Positions 7,482-14,837 of a stretch of DNA of 64,000 nucleotides are shown here, piece after piece; positions within the stretch are counted from its first letter, which is position 1; the number at the start of each line of letters is the position of its first letter. A program made the translations under genes and the position numbers. Under the pieces are notes generated by a model, which was given only the letters and a program-made list of their open reading frames with translations, had not been told where the DNA came from and made no database searches. The stretch lies in NCBI GenBank assembly GCA_964645205.1, contig CAZYBO010000002.1:186001-250000 (forward strand). The letters are read 5' to 3'. The stretch comes from CAZYBO01 sp964645205 (GTDB taxonomy: Bacteria > Pseudomonadota > Alphaproteobacteria > Rickettsiales > SXRF01).

Positions 7482-9176
7482 CTATCGCGTAACCGCCAAT
7501 TCAGCTTGCTTTATAAGCCGTTTAGCGTGGTCGCCTTCCTTCGCAGGCTTTTTATCGGGGAACATCGTGCTTATGGCTCTCTCCACCGCGGCCTCCGCAT
7601 TCGGGTAGATGATATATTCGCGCACGCCGTCTTCACGCTTACCTATATGGATATAGGCGCTATCTACCATCTCTTTAGCCTGCGCCAGTGTAAGAGTCTT
7701 GCTTTCCCGAAGGCGGGCGATTTCCTCCGATTGCAGCGACGCCAGCATGCGCGGTAATTTTTCTACATAGGTATATTTCGGCAATCGCCAGCGCTGTACG
7801 AAATGGCGCAGCGATTTCCCCTGCGGCATGGCTTGGTTGACGGCGCGGCTCACATCCTGTAGCGCGGACGGGTATATCCTGCAAAAAAACGTTTCTCCCG
7901 GCGTGCCGAATATCGCGATGTAGTTGGCGTTCACATGCAGTTCCGCTTCCGTACGCCCCATCTGCTCGCGCATGCGCGTCATTTCCTTGTCGCGCAAATC
8001 CGTTACAATTTTCCGTACATGCGACACATCCTTTTCATCGGACAGGATAATATTGTGCTCCTTCAACACGTCGGCGAGCAGGTAATAGGAGGGTTTAGCC
8101 GCGCCGCCTGTGGAACCTTCCGCACGTGGCGTTCGCTGAGGAAATAATCCCTGTATCGCTTTGTCCACATCGGCCAGCGCGCGCGGGTAGATGGCGTAGC
8201 GGCGCTTGCCGTCTTGCGACGTGCTGATCTTCAGGTAGCTTTCATCGACCCATTGGCGCGCATCTTCCTGCGGGATTTTTTCAGTCACCTGCAATCGGCC
8301 GATTTCCGCCGTGCGTATGCTATCTAAAATATTCGGCAGCAGGTCGGCGAACACGGACGCATGATAGTGCGATCTTGAAAAACCCCAGCGCTCCAGCAAA
8401 TCGCTTAAATTTTTCGGCTCGCCTGCGGGGGCGTAGCGCATAATTTTCCCGCGTGCTTTAAGCAACGCGAATTCCTGCGTGAAATCCTTCGCGGCCTGCG
8501 GGCTGAAATCCACTTCCGTGCGCAAAACAATGGGCGGATCGCTTTCATATGCAGGTGCGCGGGTTTTTACCGTCTTAGCGATATAGTTGGTGTCGCACAT
8601 CGTCGCCGCATTTTCATGCGATACATGGTGAATATGCATGGCATTGGCGATGAACCGCTCGCGCAGCATATCGACAACCGCATGTGTAAAAGGGTTGCGC
8701 TCGCCGCAAATATCGGAAAGCGGTACCCAGCCGATATTTTTTCGCAGGCTGTGCATGACGCGCTGAGTAACGTTGGCTGTGGTTCCCATCAGACGGTCGC
8801 TTTCCCATCTGTTAAGGATACCGATGGCGTTGTTTCCGCTCTCGGAATCGTGCACATGGGCAATGGTTTCCGCGCGCACTCGGTATGGAGCAATGGCAGG
8901 CATCAGGCCGATTTCGTCGACCACGTTCGCCAGCATGTCCACAAGTTGGGCGCGAGGCAGCGTAAGATCCCGCGCAGGCGACTTGCCCAACGCTCCTTCG
9001 GCGTTTTTCAGCGCTTCCGCAATATGGCTGTCAAGCACGGTGCTGTCCGCCAGCAGATCGGCCTTCCACGGGCTGCCTTCTTCGTACAGCGCCTGATGCA
9101 TGTAATGCTGCAGCCCTTCCCGGCTGTCGGCATGTGCGTGGTGGGGTTGGTAGGATTTAAGTGATACGTGAGTCAT
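7482..9176 (-). CDS. Unknown repeat protein, longer paralogue
   Basis: 564 aa, unrecognised family. The N-terminal part mirrors its neighbour (MTHVSLKSYQPHHAHADSREG; LLADSTV; TQRVMHSLRKNIGW). It has about four repeat units of roughly 90-110 aa versus about three in the neighbour. Clear unit landmarks are DSIRTAEIGRL...VDESYLKIS...YAIYPRALADVDKAI, LRDKEMTRM...VNANYIAIF...RIYPSALQDVSRAV and LQSEEIARL...VDSAYIHIG...YIIYPNAEAAVERAI. The start ATG shares one base with the ettA stop (TAATG), so translation is probably coupled to ettA. No catalytic motif is evident; the alternating helices and Y-x-I/IYP strands suggest a modular binding scaffold, which is only inference. Confidence 0.75.
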   Translation of the reverse strand: MTHVSLKSYQPHHAHADSREGLQHYMHQALYEEGSPWKADLLADSTVLDSHIAEALKNAEGALGKSPARDLTLPRAQLVDMLANVVDEIGLMPAIAPYRVRAETIAHVHDSESGNNAIGILNRWESDRLMGTTANVTQRVMHSLRKNIGWVPLSDICGERNPFTHAVVDMLRERFIANAMHIHHVSHENAATMCDTNYIAKTVKTRAPAYESDPPIVLRTEVDFSPQAAKDFTQEFALLKARGKIMRYAPAGEPKNLSDLLERWGFSRSHYHASVFADLLPNILDSIRTAEIGRLQVTEKIPQEDARQWVDESYLKISTSQDGKRRYAIYPRALADVDKAIQGLFPQRTPRAEGSTGGAAKPSYYLLADVLKEHNIILSDEKDVSHVRKIVTDLRDKEMTRMREQMGRTEAELHVNANYIAIFGTPGETFFCRIYPSALQDVSRAVNQAMPQGKSLRHFVQRWRLPKYTYVEKLPRMLASLQSEEIARLRESKTLTLAQAKEMVDSAYIHIGKREDGVREYIIYPNAEAAVERAISTMFPDKKPAKEGDHAKRLIKQAELAVTR

Positions 9177-10858
9177 TACGCACGTTTCAGCGGCCTGTAT
9201 TTTACTTTGCTAGGTGTGAGAACATCGACACCCAGCCTGCGTTTCAGGTCGGCTTCGTAGGCTTCATAGTTGCCCTCGAACCATTCCACGTGGCTGTCGC
9301 CCTCGAAGGCGAGGATGTGGGTGGCGATACGATCCAAGAACCAGCGATCGTGGCTGATGATGACCGCGCAACCGGCGAATTCGGTGAGCGCTTCTTCCAG
9401 CGCGCGCAGCGTTTCCACGTCGAGATCGTTGGTCGGTTCGTCGAGCAGCAGCACGTTGGCTTCGCGCTTGAGCATTTTTGCCAGATGCACGCGGTTGCGC
9501 TCGCCGCCGGAAAGCGATCCGACTTTTTTCTGCTGGTCGCTGCCCTTGAAGTTGAACGATGAGCAGTAGGCGCGTGATTTCACCAGCTTCTTGCCGAGCA
9601 TGATTTCTTCATCGCCGCCGGAGATTTCCTCCCACACGCTTTTCTTATCGTCGAGCGTGTCACGCGACTGGTCGACATAGCCGAGCTGCACCGAATCGCC
9701 GACCTTGAACGTGCCGGAATCGGGTTTTTCGCTGCCGGTGATCATGCGGAACAGCGTGGTTTTACCCGCACCGTTGGGGCCGATCACGCCGACGATGCCG
9801 CCGGGCGGCAGGCTGAACGACAAGTTGTCGATCAACAATTTATCGCCGAAGCCTTTGTTTAAATTTTCCGCTGCGATAACCAGATTGCCGAGGCGCGGCG
9901 CATGCGGGATCACGATCTGCGCGACGCCCACCTGCGCTTTCGATTCCTGCGCCACCATCGCTTCATACGCCGCGATACGCGCCTTGCTCTTCGACTGGCG
10001 CGCCTTCGCGCCCTGACGGATCCATTCCAGTTCGCTCGCCAGCTGTTTCTGGCGGGAATTTTCTTCGCTCTTTTCCTGCGCCATGCGTTTTTGTTTCTGG
10101 TCGAGATACGCGGAATAATTGCCCTCGTAGGGAATGCCCGTGCCGCGGTCGAGTTCTAAAATCCAGCCGGTGACGTTATCGAGGAAGTAGCGATCGTGCG
10201 TGACCATCACCACGGTGCCTTCGTATTCCGTCAGGAAATGCTCCAGCCACGCCACCGATTCCGCGTCCAGATGGTTGGTCGGTTCGTCGAGCAGCAGCAT
10301 GTCGGGCTTTTCCAGCAGCAGTTTGCACAGCGCGACGCGGCGGCGCTCACCGCCGGAGATTTTAGTAACGTCGGCGTCTTTCGGCGGGCAGCGCAGCGCG
10401 TCCATCGCGATTTCGATTTCGCGCTCGATGTCCCAGCCGTTCACCGCTTCGATTTTTTCCTGCAGCTCGCCCTGTTCCTCGATGAGCTTGTTCATTTCAT
10501 TGTCATCGGTCACTTCGCCGAGCTTCATCGACACTTCGTTGAAGCGCTCGATCAACGCCTTCTTTTCGCCGAGGCTGTCCATGATGTTTTCCATCACGTT
10601 CTTTTTCTCATCGAGTTTCGGCTCCTGCGCGAGATACCCCACTTTCACGCCTTCTGCCGCCCATGCTTCACCGTTGAATTCCTTATCCAGGCCCGCCATG
10701 ATTTTCAGCAACGTCGATTTCCCCGACCCGTTCGGCCCCAGCACGCCGATCTTCGCGCCCGGAAAAAACGACAGGTACATGTTCTTCAGCACTTCCTTGC
10801 CGCCGGGAAATGTCTTGGAGAGTTCTTTCATGACGTAGGTGTATTGGTAGGATGCCAT
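9176..10858 (-). CDS. ettA: Energy-dependent translational throttle protein EttA (ABC-F)
   Basis: 560 aa, the usual EttA length. Two ABC domains lack membrane parts: Walker A GPNGSGKST (about 39-47) and GPNGAGKTT, signatures SGGERRRVAL and SGGERNRVHL, Walker B MLLLDEPTNHLDAESVAWLE and VLLLDEPTNDLDVETL. Between them is the charged arm/linker typical of ABC-F proteins (SAYLDQKQKRMAQEKSEENSRQKQL split by a Tyr-rich start), with many Arg/Lys/Gln residues. EttA binds the ribosomal E site and gates entry into elongation according to ATP/ADP. It is followed without a gap by the two unknown repeat-protein genes. Confidence 0.96.
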   Translation of the reverse strand: MASYQYTYVMKELSKTFPGGKEVLKNMYLSFFPGAKIGVLGPNGSGKSTLLKIMAGLDKEFNGEAWAAEGVKVGYLAQEPKLDEKKNVMENIMDSLGEKKALIERFNEVSMKLGEVTDDNEMNKLIEEQGELQEKIEAVNGWDIEREIEIAMDALRCPPKDADVTKISGGERRRVALCKLLLEKPDMLLLDEPTNHLDAESVAWLEHFLTEYEGTVVMVTHDRYFLDNVTGWILELDRGTGIPYEGNYSAYLDQKQKRMAQEKSEENSRQKQLASELEWIRQGAKARQSKSKARIAAYEAMVAQESKAQVGVAQIVIPHAPRLGNLVIAAENLNKGFGDKLLIDNLSFSLPPGGIVGVIGPNGAGKTTLFRMITGSEKPDSGTFKVGDSVQLGYVDQSRDTLDDKKSVWEEISGGDEEIMLGKKLVKSRAYCSSFNFKGSDQQKKVGSLSGGERNRVHLAKMLKREANVLLLDEPTNDLDVETLRALEEALTEFAGCAVIISHDRWFLDRIATHILAFEGDSHVEWFEGNYEAYEADLKRRLGVDVLTPSKVKYRPLKRA

Positions 10859-10939
10859 AGGGTGATAGCCTCTGATAAGGGGGATCGGGAGCAGCAGAAT
10901 AGTTAATTCTGCAGGCTTTGGAAGCGTTTTTTGCAGGGA

Positions 10940-11212
10940 TTACTGGTATACGTCCTTGCGATGGCCAATTTTCAGCACCAGCACGGTGATGGTTTCGTCC
11001 TCGATTTTGCAGATGATGCGGTAGTTTTCTACCCGGTAGCGCCATTCACCGCTTCGGTTGGCAATCAATGGCTCCCCGAAGCGGCGCGGGTTTTCCTCGG
11101 TTGCAATCCGGGTTTCAAGATACCGGACGATTTTTTGCTGGGCGGGCTTTCCGAGTTTTTTGAACTCCTTTACCGCTGCGTTTTCCCACTCGATTATCCA
11201 TGCCGATTTCAT
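10940..11212 (-). CDS. RelE/ParE-superfamily toxin
   Basis: 90 aa, typical size. MKSAWIIEWENAAVKEFKKL and WRYRVENYRIICKIEDETITVLVLKIGHRKDVYQ match the RelE fold: a strand, two helices, then a basic beta-sheet with R-x-x-x-x-Y-R-(I/V) and a C-terminal H-R-x-x-V-Y. RelE toxins cleave mRNA on the ribosome; ParE relatives poison gyrase. The GEWRYRVENYRII pattern favours RelE. It is the second gene of a pair with the ribbon-helix-helix-type antitoxin at 11115-11405; the 98-bp overlap of the two genes is unusually long. Confidence 0.88.
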   Translation of the reverse strand: MKSAWIIEWENAAVKEFKKLGKPAQQKIVRYLETRIATEENPRRFGEPLIANRSGEWRYRVENYRIICKIEDETITVLVLKIGHRKDVYQ

Positions 11213-11405
11213 GCTTTACTTCTTCCATGCTCCAGCGCTTGCCGGGGCGCTCCAGCCGGTAGAGGGCGATGTATAAATCTTCCATGTCTTCAAGCGTTTG
11301 TAGCAATGCTTCGCGTACATAATAGCTCTTCGTCCGTCCGGTAAGCTTAGCCAGAGCCGTAAGGCGCGCTTCCAAATTGCTTTCCAATCGTATAGCCAAC
11401 GTCAT
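11115..11405 (-). CDS. RelB/StbD-type antitoxin (ribbon-helix-helix)
   Basis: 96 aa. The N-terminal MTLAIRLESNLEARLTALAK then LTGRTKSYYVREALLQTLED is a ribbon-helix-helix DNA-binding unit with the usual VREALLQ helix. A toxin-binding tail follows (YIALYRLERPGKRWSMEEVKHEIGM). Related antitoxins normally stop near this point. Here the frame continues about 27 residues, all Lys/Arg-rich, through the start of the toxin gene. The tail could be real and basic, or the ancestral stop may have been lost. A promoter with good boxes lies upstream (11443-11471). Confidence 0.85.
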   Translation of the reverse strand: MTLAIRLESNLEARLTALAKLTGRTKSYYVREALLQTLEDMEDLYIALYRLERPGKRWSMEEVKHEIGMDNRVGKRSGKGVQKTRKARPAKNRPVS

Positions 11406-11418
11406 ATTATACCTATTT

Positions 11419-11471
11419 GTAATACAGTCAATACATGTAATATTATACGGCTAAAATTGTGATATTTGCAA
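11419..11471 (-). promoter_or_regulatory. Promoter and candidate operator of the toxin-antitoxin pair
   Basis: On the minus strand TTGCAA (11466-11471) is followed after 17 nt by TATAAT (11443-11448), a good sigma-70-type promoter. Two plus-strand copies of TGTAATA start at 11419 and 11437, 18 bp apart, and straddle the expected start of transcription. Repeats in this position suit autoregulation by an RHH antitoxin; the operator assignment is inference. Confidence 0.6.
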
Positions 11472-11518
11472 CAAATATTCCTACAAATTGTAGGTAGGGA
11501 TGGTTGGAAACGGCTGAG

Positions 11519-11962
11519 CTATCGCCGCATCAGAAAGAATTTCCTCAATAAATCCCCGCATTCCTGCCCCGCGATGTCGCCGTAGACTTCCGGCGCATGG
11601 TGGCAGGTGGGGTGCGTGAAGATGCGCCCGCCATGTTCCACGCCGCCGCCCTTCTCGTCGGAGGCGCCGAAATAGAGTCTGCGGATGCGCGCTAGGCTGA
11701 TGGCCTGGGCGCACATGGCGCAGGGTTCCAGCGTGACATAGAGGTCGCAATCGGTAAGCCGTGGGGTCTGCAACATCTCGCAGGCGGCGCGGATGGCCAG
11801 CATTTCGGCATGGGCGGTGGGGTCGTTGCGCGTTTCCACGAGGTTATGGCCGGACGCTATAACTTCACCATTGTGCACGATCACCGCGCCGATGGGCACT
11901 TCACCCGCCTGCTCCGCCTTATGAGCCTGCGCGAGTGCCAGCTGCATAAACGAATGGGTCAC
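11519..11962 (-). CDS. tadA: tRNA-specific adenosine deaminase TadA
   Basis: 147 aa. The zinc/catalytic motif is complete: HAEM (His51, Glu53) and PCAMC (Cys81, Cys84). TadA converts A34 to inosine in tRNA-Arg(ACG), letting one tRNA read CGU/CGC/CGA. The start is taken as GTG at 11962, overlapping the sspB stop by 4 nt (GTGA); an internal ATG at 11947 is an alternative. Family members have a short helix before the GEVPIGAVI strand, which fits the GTG start. sspB lies directly upstream. Confidence 0.95.
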   Translation of the reverse strand: MTHSFMQLALAQAHKAEQAGEVPIGAVIVHNGEVIASGHNLVETRNDPTAHAEMLAIRAACEMLQTPRLTDCDLYVTLEPCAMCAQAISLARIRRLYFGASDEKGGGVEHGGRIFTHPTCHHAPEVYGDIAGQECGDLLRKFFLMRR

Positions 11963-12432
11963 TTTTTGCGGAAGGCGTCCAGCGAGATAACTTCCGCGGA
12001 GGCTGCATCGTCCTCGGCTGCTTCCGCTTCGGGGAAATCCTCAAACATGCCGGGCAGGGCTAAATCATCCGCATCTTCCGGATCGGCTTGGAATTGCAGG
12101 CCGAATTTCACCGACGGATCGGCGAACGCCGTGAGCGCGGCAAACGGGATGGTGAGTTTTTCCGGCACGCCGCCGAAGCTCATCGTGACGTGGAACTGTT
12201 GGTCTTCCACCTTGAAATCCCAGAACTGGTGCTGCATCACGATGGTGATTTCCTTCGGATATTTGGCTCGCAGCTGCTCGGACATTTTCACGCCCGGATG
12301 GGTGGTATGGTACGAAATATAGAAATGATGTTCGCCCGGGAGCCCCGCAGCGCTGACGCGCTTCAGCAGGTCGCGCACCATATTGCGCATGGCCTGGTCG
12401 ATAAGGGCGGGGTAATTTATGTTGTTGTCCAT
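11959..12432 (-). CDS. sspB: SspB-like ClpXP adaptor (alphaproteobacterial type)
   Basis: 157 aa from the ATG at 12432 (MDNNINYPALIDQAMRNMV); the frame is open further upstream but that would run into the tmRNA terminator. The SspB-like core (HHFYISYHTTHPGVKMSEQL; ITIVMQHQFWDFKV; FHVTMSFGGVPEKLTIPFAAL) is followed by an acidic linker (PEDADD, EAEAAEDD) and a conserved C-terminal ClpX-docking tail EVISLDAFRKK. SspB tethers ssrA-tagged proteins to ClpXP for degradation. It lies 62 bp downstream of ssrA on the same strand, so the tag source and its adaptor are neighbours. tadA follows with a 4-nt overlap. Confidence 0.9.
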   Translation of the reverse strand: MDNNINYPALIDQAMRNMVRDLLKRVSAAGLPGEHHFYISYHTTHPGVKMSEQLRAKYPKEITIVMQHQFWDFKVEDQQFHVTMSFGGVPEKLTIPFAALTAFADPSVKFGLQFQADPEDADDLALPGMFEDFPEAEAAEDDAASAEVISLDAFRKK

Positions 12433-12483
12433 GTACCTGATTCTATTCCACGAAGCGCCCGCTGGCAACCGTATAAAGCGGCC

Positions 12484-12525
12484 AAATAAAAGCGGGATGT
12501 GTTTCTGTTGCCCGGCACACATCCC
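12484..12525 (-). terminator. Rho-independent terminator of ssrA
   Basis: A perfect 9-bp stem (GGGATGTGT at 12494-12502 and ACACATCCC at 12517-12525) with a 14-nt loop is followed on the minus strand by GCTTTTATTT. It lies between the tmRNA coding piece and the sspB start, so ssrA and sspB are probably separate transcripts. Confidence 0.85.
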
Positions 12526-12526
12526 A

Positions 12527-12906
12527 AAGCCGCGTTACTCACTAGAGTTCGTGCTCGCCGTTAGGCAGCAGCGCGAACTTCAACGACGGTGTTGTCGTTA
12601 GCAGCAACAAATGCCTGATTGTCGTTGGCATTTAAACGTTGACCCGGAAAGTCGGAATCATCACTGGCAAAAACAGGTTCTTTAATGCGTCTGTCGAGCC
12701 TGATTCGCCCCCATATACTGAAGCCACGTCCTCCTACGCCTAGGCTTCGGAGGACACTCCTTCGGCCTAACGGTTCCTGATGTCTGACTGGCGTCAGCCA
12801 TCCGAAGCCCGTAAGGGCGAAGGGTGGTGGAGGCGCCGGGTTCTGCCCCCGGGTCCAATCCGCGTATTACAAACTGCGTTTATTGCCATAGCCACCCGAA
12901 GGTGAC
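12527..12906 (-). ncRNA. ssrA: Transfer-messenger RNA, circularly permuted two-piece form
   Basis: tmRNA rescues stalled ribosomes and adds a degradation tag. Order on the minus strand: the acceptor piece (about 12906-12825) with T stem CCGGG/CCCGG and 3' end CGCCTCC-A-CCA; an intervening segment (about 12824-12713); then the coding piece from about 12712, beginning GGGGGCGAATCAGGCTCGAC. GGGGGCG pairs with CGCCTCC to rebuild the acceptor stem, which confirms the permuted two-piece design of alphaproteobacteria. The tag frame (12629 to 12561, resume codon GCC, stop TAA) encodes ANDNQAFVA followed by ANDNTVVEVRAAA. At 22 residues it is long and repeats the ANDN box. The ends of the mature pieces are estimates. 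Confidence 0.95.
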
Positions 12907-12912
12907 GCTTAC

Positions 12913-12941
12913 ATTATAGGGAGGGTTTAACGGTTTGTGAA
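12913..12941 (-). promoter_or_regulatory. Sigma-70-type promoter of ssrA
   Basis: TTCACA (12936-12941) - 17 nt - TATAAT (12913-12918) on the minus strand; transcription would start near 12906, at the 5' end of the acceptor piece. The promoter lies inside the last codons of the ATP-grasp gene, whose stop (12914-12916) is within the -10 box. Confidence 0.85.
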
Positions 12942-13819
12942 GGGGATAAAACCTTATTTAACACGGTTTCTGCCAGATTTCGGCCGCCAAGCCGTGCAAT
13001 CGTGCCGATCCCGCCGGGGCTTACGACATTCCATTCCAGCAGGTACGGCCATGCTATATCCAACCCCGAAAACACGATGCCCTTGCTCAGAAGATAGGCT
13101 GCGACGCGGGTGCAGGCGGCATGTTCGGCGTCCGTAAGGTCGTAAGGTTCCGCCACGCCGCCCTGGTGCAAATTCCCCCGGTGATCTCGCGTGGCTTTGC
13201 GCCGGTACTGGCCGATGACTTCGCCGCCCGCCAGCAGCACCCTTATCTCGCCTTGCTCCACTTGTTTTACATAGCGTTGCATCAGGCATCTGCGCCCGCC
13301 TTCCGTCAATCTCTCCAGAAGCGCCTGCACGTTGGCGTCGCCTTGCTTGAGCATAAATATTCCGTAGCCGAAACTATCGGCGGCAGATTTTAGTATCCAC
13401 GACTCACCGCTGGCATGGAATTGTTCCCAGAGGAACGCGGCATCCGATGAGATATGCGTGTACGGATGCTCCATTACTCCCAATGCCGGAATGGTGATTT
13501 TACTGTGGAAAAACACCAGCGATTCCGGCGAATTGACCACGCGCACGGGCAAGGCGTAGAGCAGTTGCATTTTGTCGAGGAAGGTGGCGCGGGTGCCCAG
13601 ACTCAGTATCCATACGCAATCGAACGTGGCGAGCGATTGCCACGCCACCTTTTCCCACGGATGGGTTTTCGCCAGTATGTCGCCGCCTTCGCTGCGCAGG
13701 CTGTCGATAGCGGCGAATGTGACCGTATGTCCTGCGCCACGTGCCGCTTCCGCCAGCAAAGTTGCGTTCTCGCAAACCGGCATAGGTGTACGGTGATGCA
13801 CAAGAAAACAAATTTTCAT
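12914..13819 (-). CDS. Glutathione-synthetase-like ATP-grasp protein
   Basis: 301 aa from the ATG at 13819 (MKICFLVHHRTPMPV); the upstream open frame overlaps thyX and is rejected. The arrangement follows prokaryotic GSH synthetases: a Rossmann-like N-domain, then an ATP-grasp domain with SWILKSAADSFGYGIFML, RCLMQRYVKQVEQGEIRVLLAGGEVIGQYRRK, and the metal-binding end IVFSGLDIAWPYLLEWNVVSPGGI (N-x-x-S-P-G-G). It would join an amino group to a carboxylate using ATP. Whether the product is glutathione or a related peptide is not certain, because gshA is not nearby and overall identity cannot be measured here. Its 3' end contains the ssrA promoter. Confidence 0.75.
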   Translation of the reverse strand: MKICFLVHHRTPMPVCENATLLAEAARGAGHTVTFAAIDSLRSEGGDILAKTHPWEKVAWQSLATFDCVWILSLGTRATFLDKMQLLYALPVRVVNSPESLVFFHSKITIPALGVMEHPYTHISSDAAFLWEQFHASGESWILKSAADSFGYGIFMLKQGDANVQALLERLTEGGRRCLMQRYVKQVEQGEIRVLLAGGEVIGQYRRKATRDHRGNLHQGGVAEPYDLTDAEHAACTRVAAYLLSKGIVFSGLDIAWPYLLEWNVVSPGGIGTIARLGGRNLAETVLNKVLSPSQTVKPSL

Positions 13820-13883
13820 AGACAATCGCCCCAAAACCGTAATTACTAACGACGCATCACCAACAATCAGCAATCGAAATATT

Positions 13884-14837
13884 ATGCCCTTAACGCCCCA
13901 ACAGGAAGCGGAAATCACCGCGCAACGCAGCGAACAGAAACCCACCCGCCGCGAGGTCGCGCCCGCGCTGGAAGACATTCTTTATCAGGCGCTGCCCGTG
14001 CTCGACCACGGCTTTATCCGCGTGATCGATTATATGGGCACCGACAGCGCCATCGTGCAGGCCGCCCGCGTGTCCTACGGGCGCGGCACGAAGAAGGTGA
14101 ACGAAGATGCGGGGCTTATCAATTACCTGATGCGCCACCGCCACACCACGCCGTTTGAGATGTGCGAAATCAAGTTTCATATCAAACTGCCGATTTTCAT
14201 CGCGCGCCAGTGGATCCGCCACCGCACCGCCAACGTGAACGAATATTCAGGCCGTTACTCGATCATGGACAAGGAATTTTATATTCCCGCGCCGGAGCAA
14301 CTCGCTGCACAATCGAAATCCAACCGGCAGGGCAGGGGCGACGTGCTGGAAGGTGCCGCCGCACAGCGCGTGCTGGAATTGCTGAAGGAAGATTCGCAGC
14401 GCTGCTATAAAAATTACGAGGAAATGCTCAACGAGGATATTGACGGCAACGTGCTGAACGAAGGCAAGACCGGCCTTGCCCGCGAGCTGGCGCGCATGAA
14501 CCTCAATTTGAATTTCTACACGCAATGGTACTGGAAAGTCGATCTGCACAATCTGCTGCATTTCCTGAGCCTTCGCGCCGATGCGCACGCGCAGTACGAA
14601 ATCCGCGTCTATGCCGAAATCATGCTCGACATTCTCAAGAAGTGGCTGCCGATCACCCACAGCGCCTTCATGGATTACCGCATCGGCGGCGCGTCGATTT
14701 CCGCAAAAGGGCTTGCGGTGGTGCGCCGCATGATGGCGGGTGAATCCGTCACGCAGGAGCAAAGCGGCATGAGCAAAGGCGAGTGGCGCGAGCTGATGGG
14801 CACGCTTGGGATTGCGGAATTACAAAAGGTAGGTTAG
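13884..14837 (+). CDS. thyX: FAD-dependent thymidylate synthase ThyX
   Basis: 317 aa. The ThyX signature R-H-R-x7-E-x-S-G-R-Y appears as RHRTANVNEYSGRYS (from about residue 112), with the flavin-site context TTPFEMCEIKFHIKLPIFIARQW and the later LNLNFYTQWYWKVDLHNLLHFLSLR. It makes dTMP from dUMP with methylenetetrahydrofolate and NADPH. It is divergent from the ATP-grasp gene (64 bp) and convergent with serB, with an 18-bp 3' overlap. Confidence 0.96.
   Translation: MPLTPQQEAEITAQRSEQKPTRREVAPALEDILYQALPVLDHGFIRVIDYMGTDSAIVQAARVSYGRGTKKVNEDAGLINYLMRHRHTTPFEMCEIKFHIKLPIFIARQWIRHRTANVNEYSGRYSIMDKEFYIPAPEQLAAQSKSNRQGRGDVLEGAAAQRVLELLKEDSQRCYKNYEEMLNEDIDGNVLNEGKTGLARELARMNLNLNFYTQWYWKVDLHNLLHFLSLRADAHAQYEIRVYAEIMLDILKKWLPITHSAFMDYRIGGASISAKGLAVVRRMMAGESVTQEQSGMSKGEWRELMGTLGIAELQKVG

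Noticed and set aside
12542..12660. Short protein-coding gene in the ssrA region.
   Set aside because: The only meaningful frame is the tmRNA tag; the surrounding sequence forms tmRNA structure.
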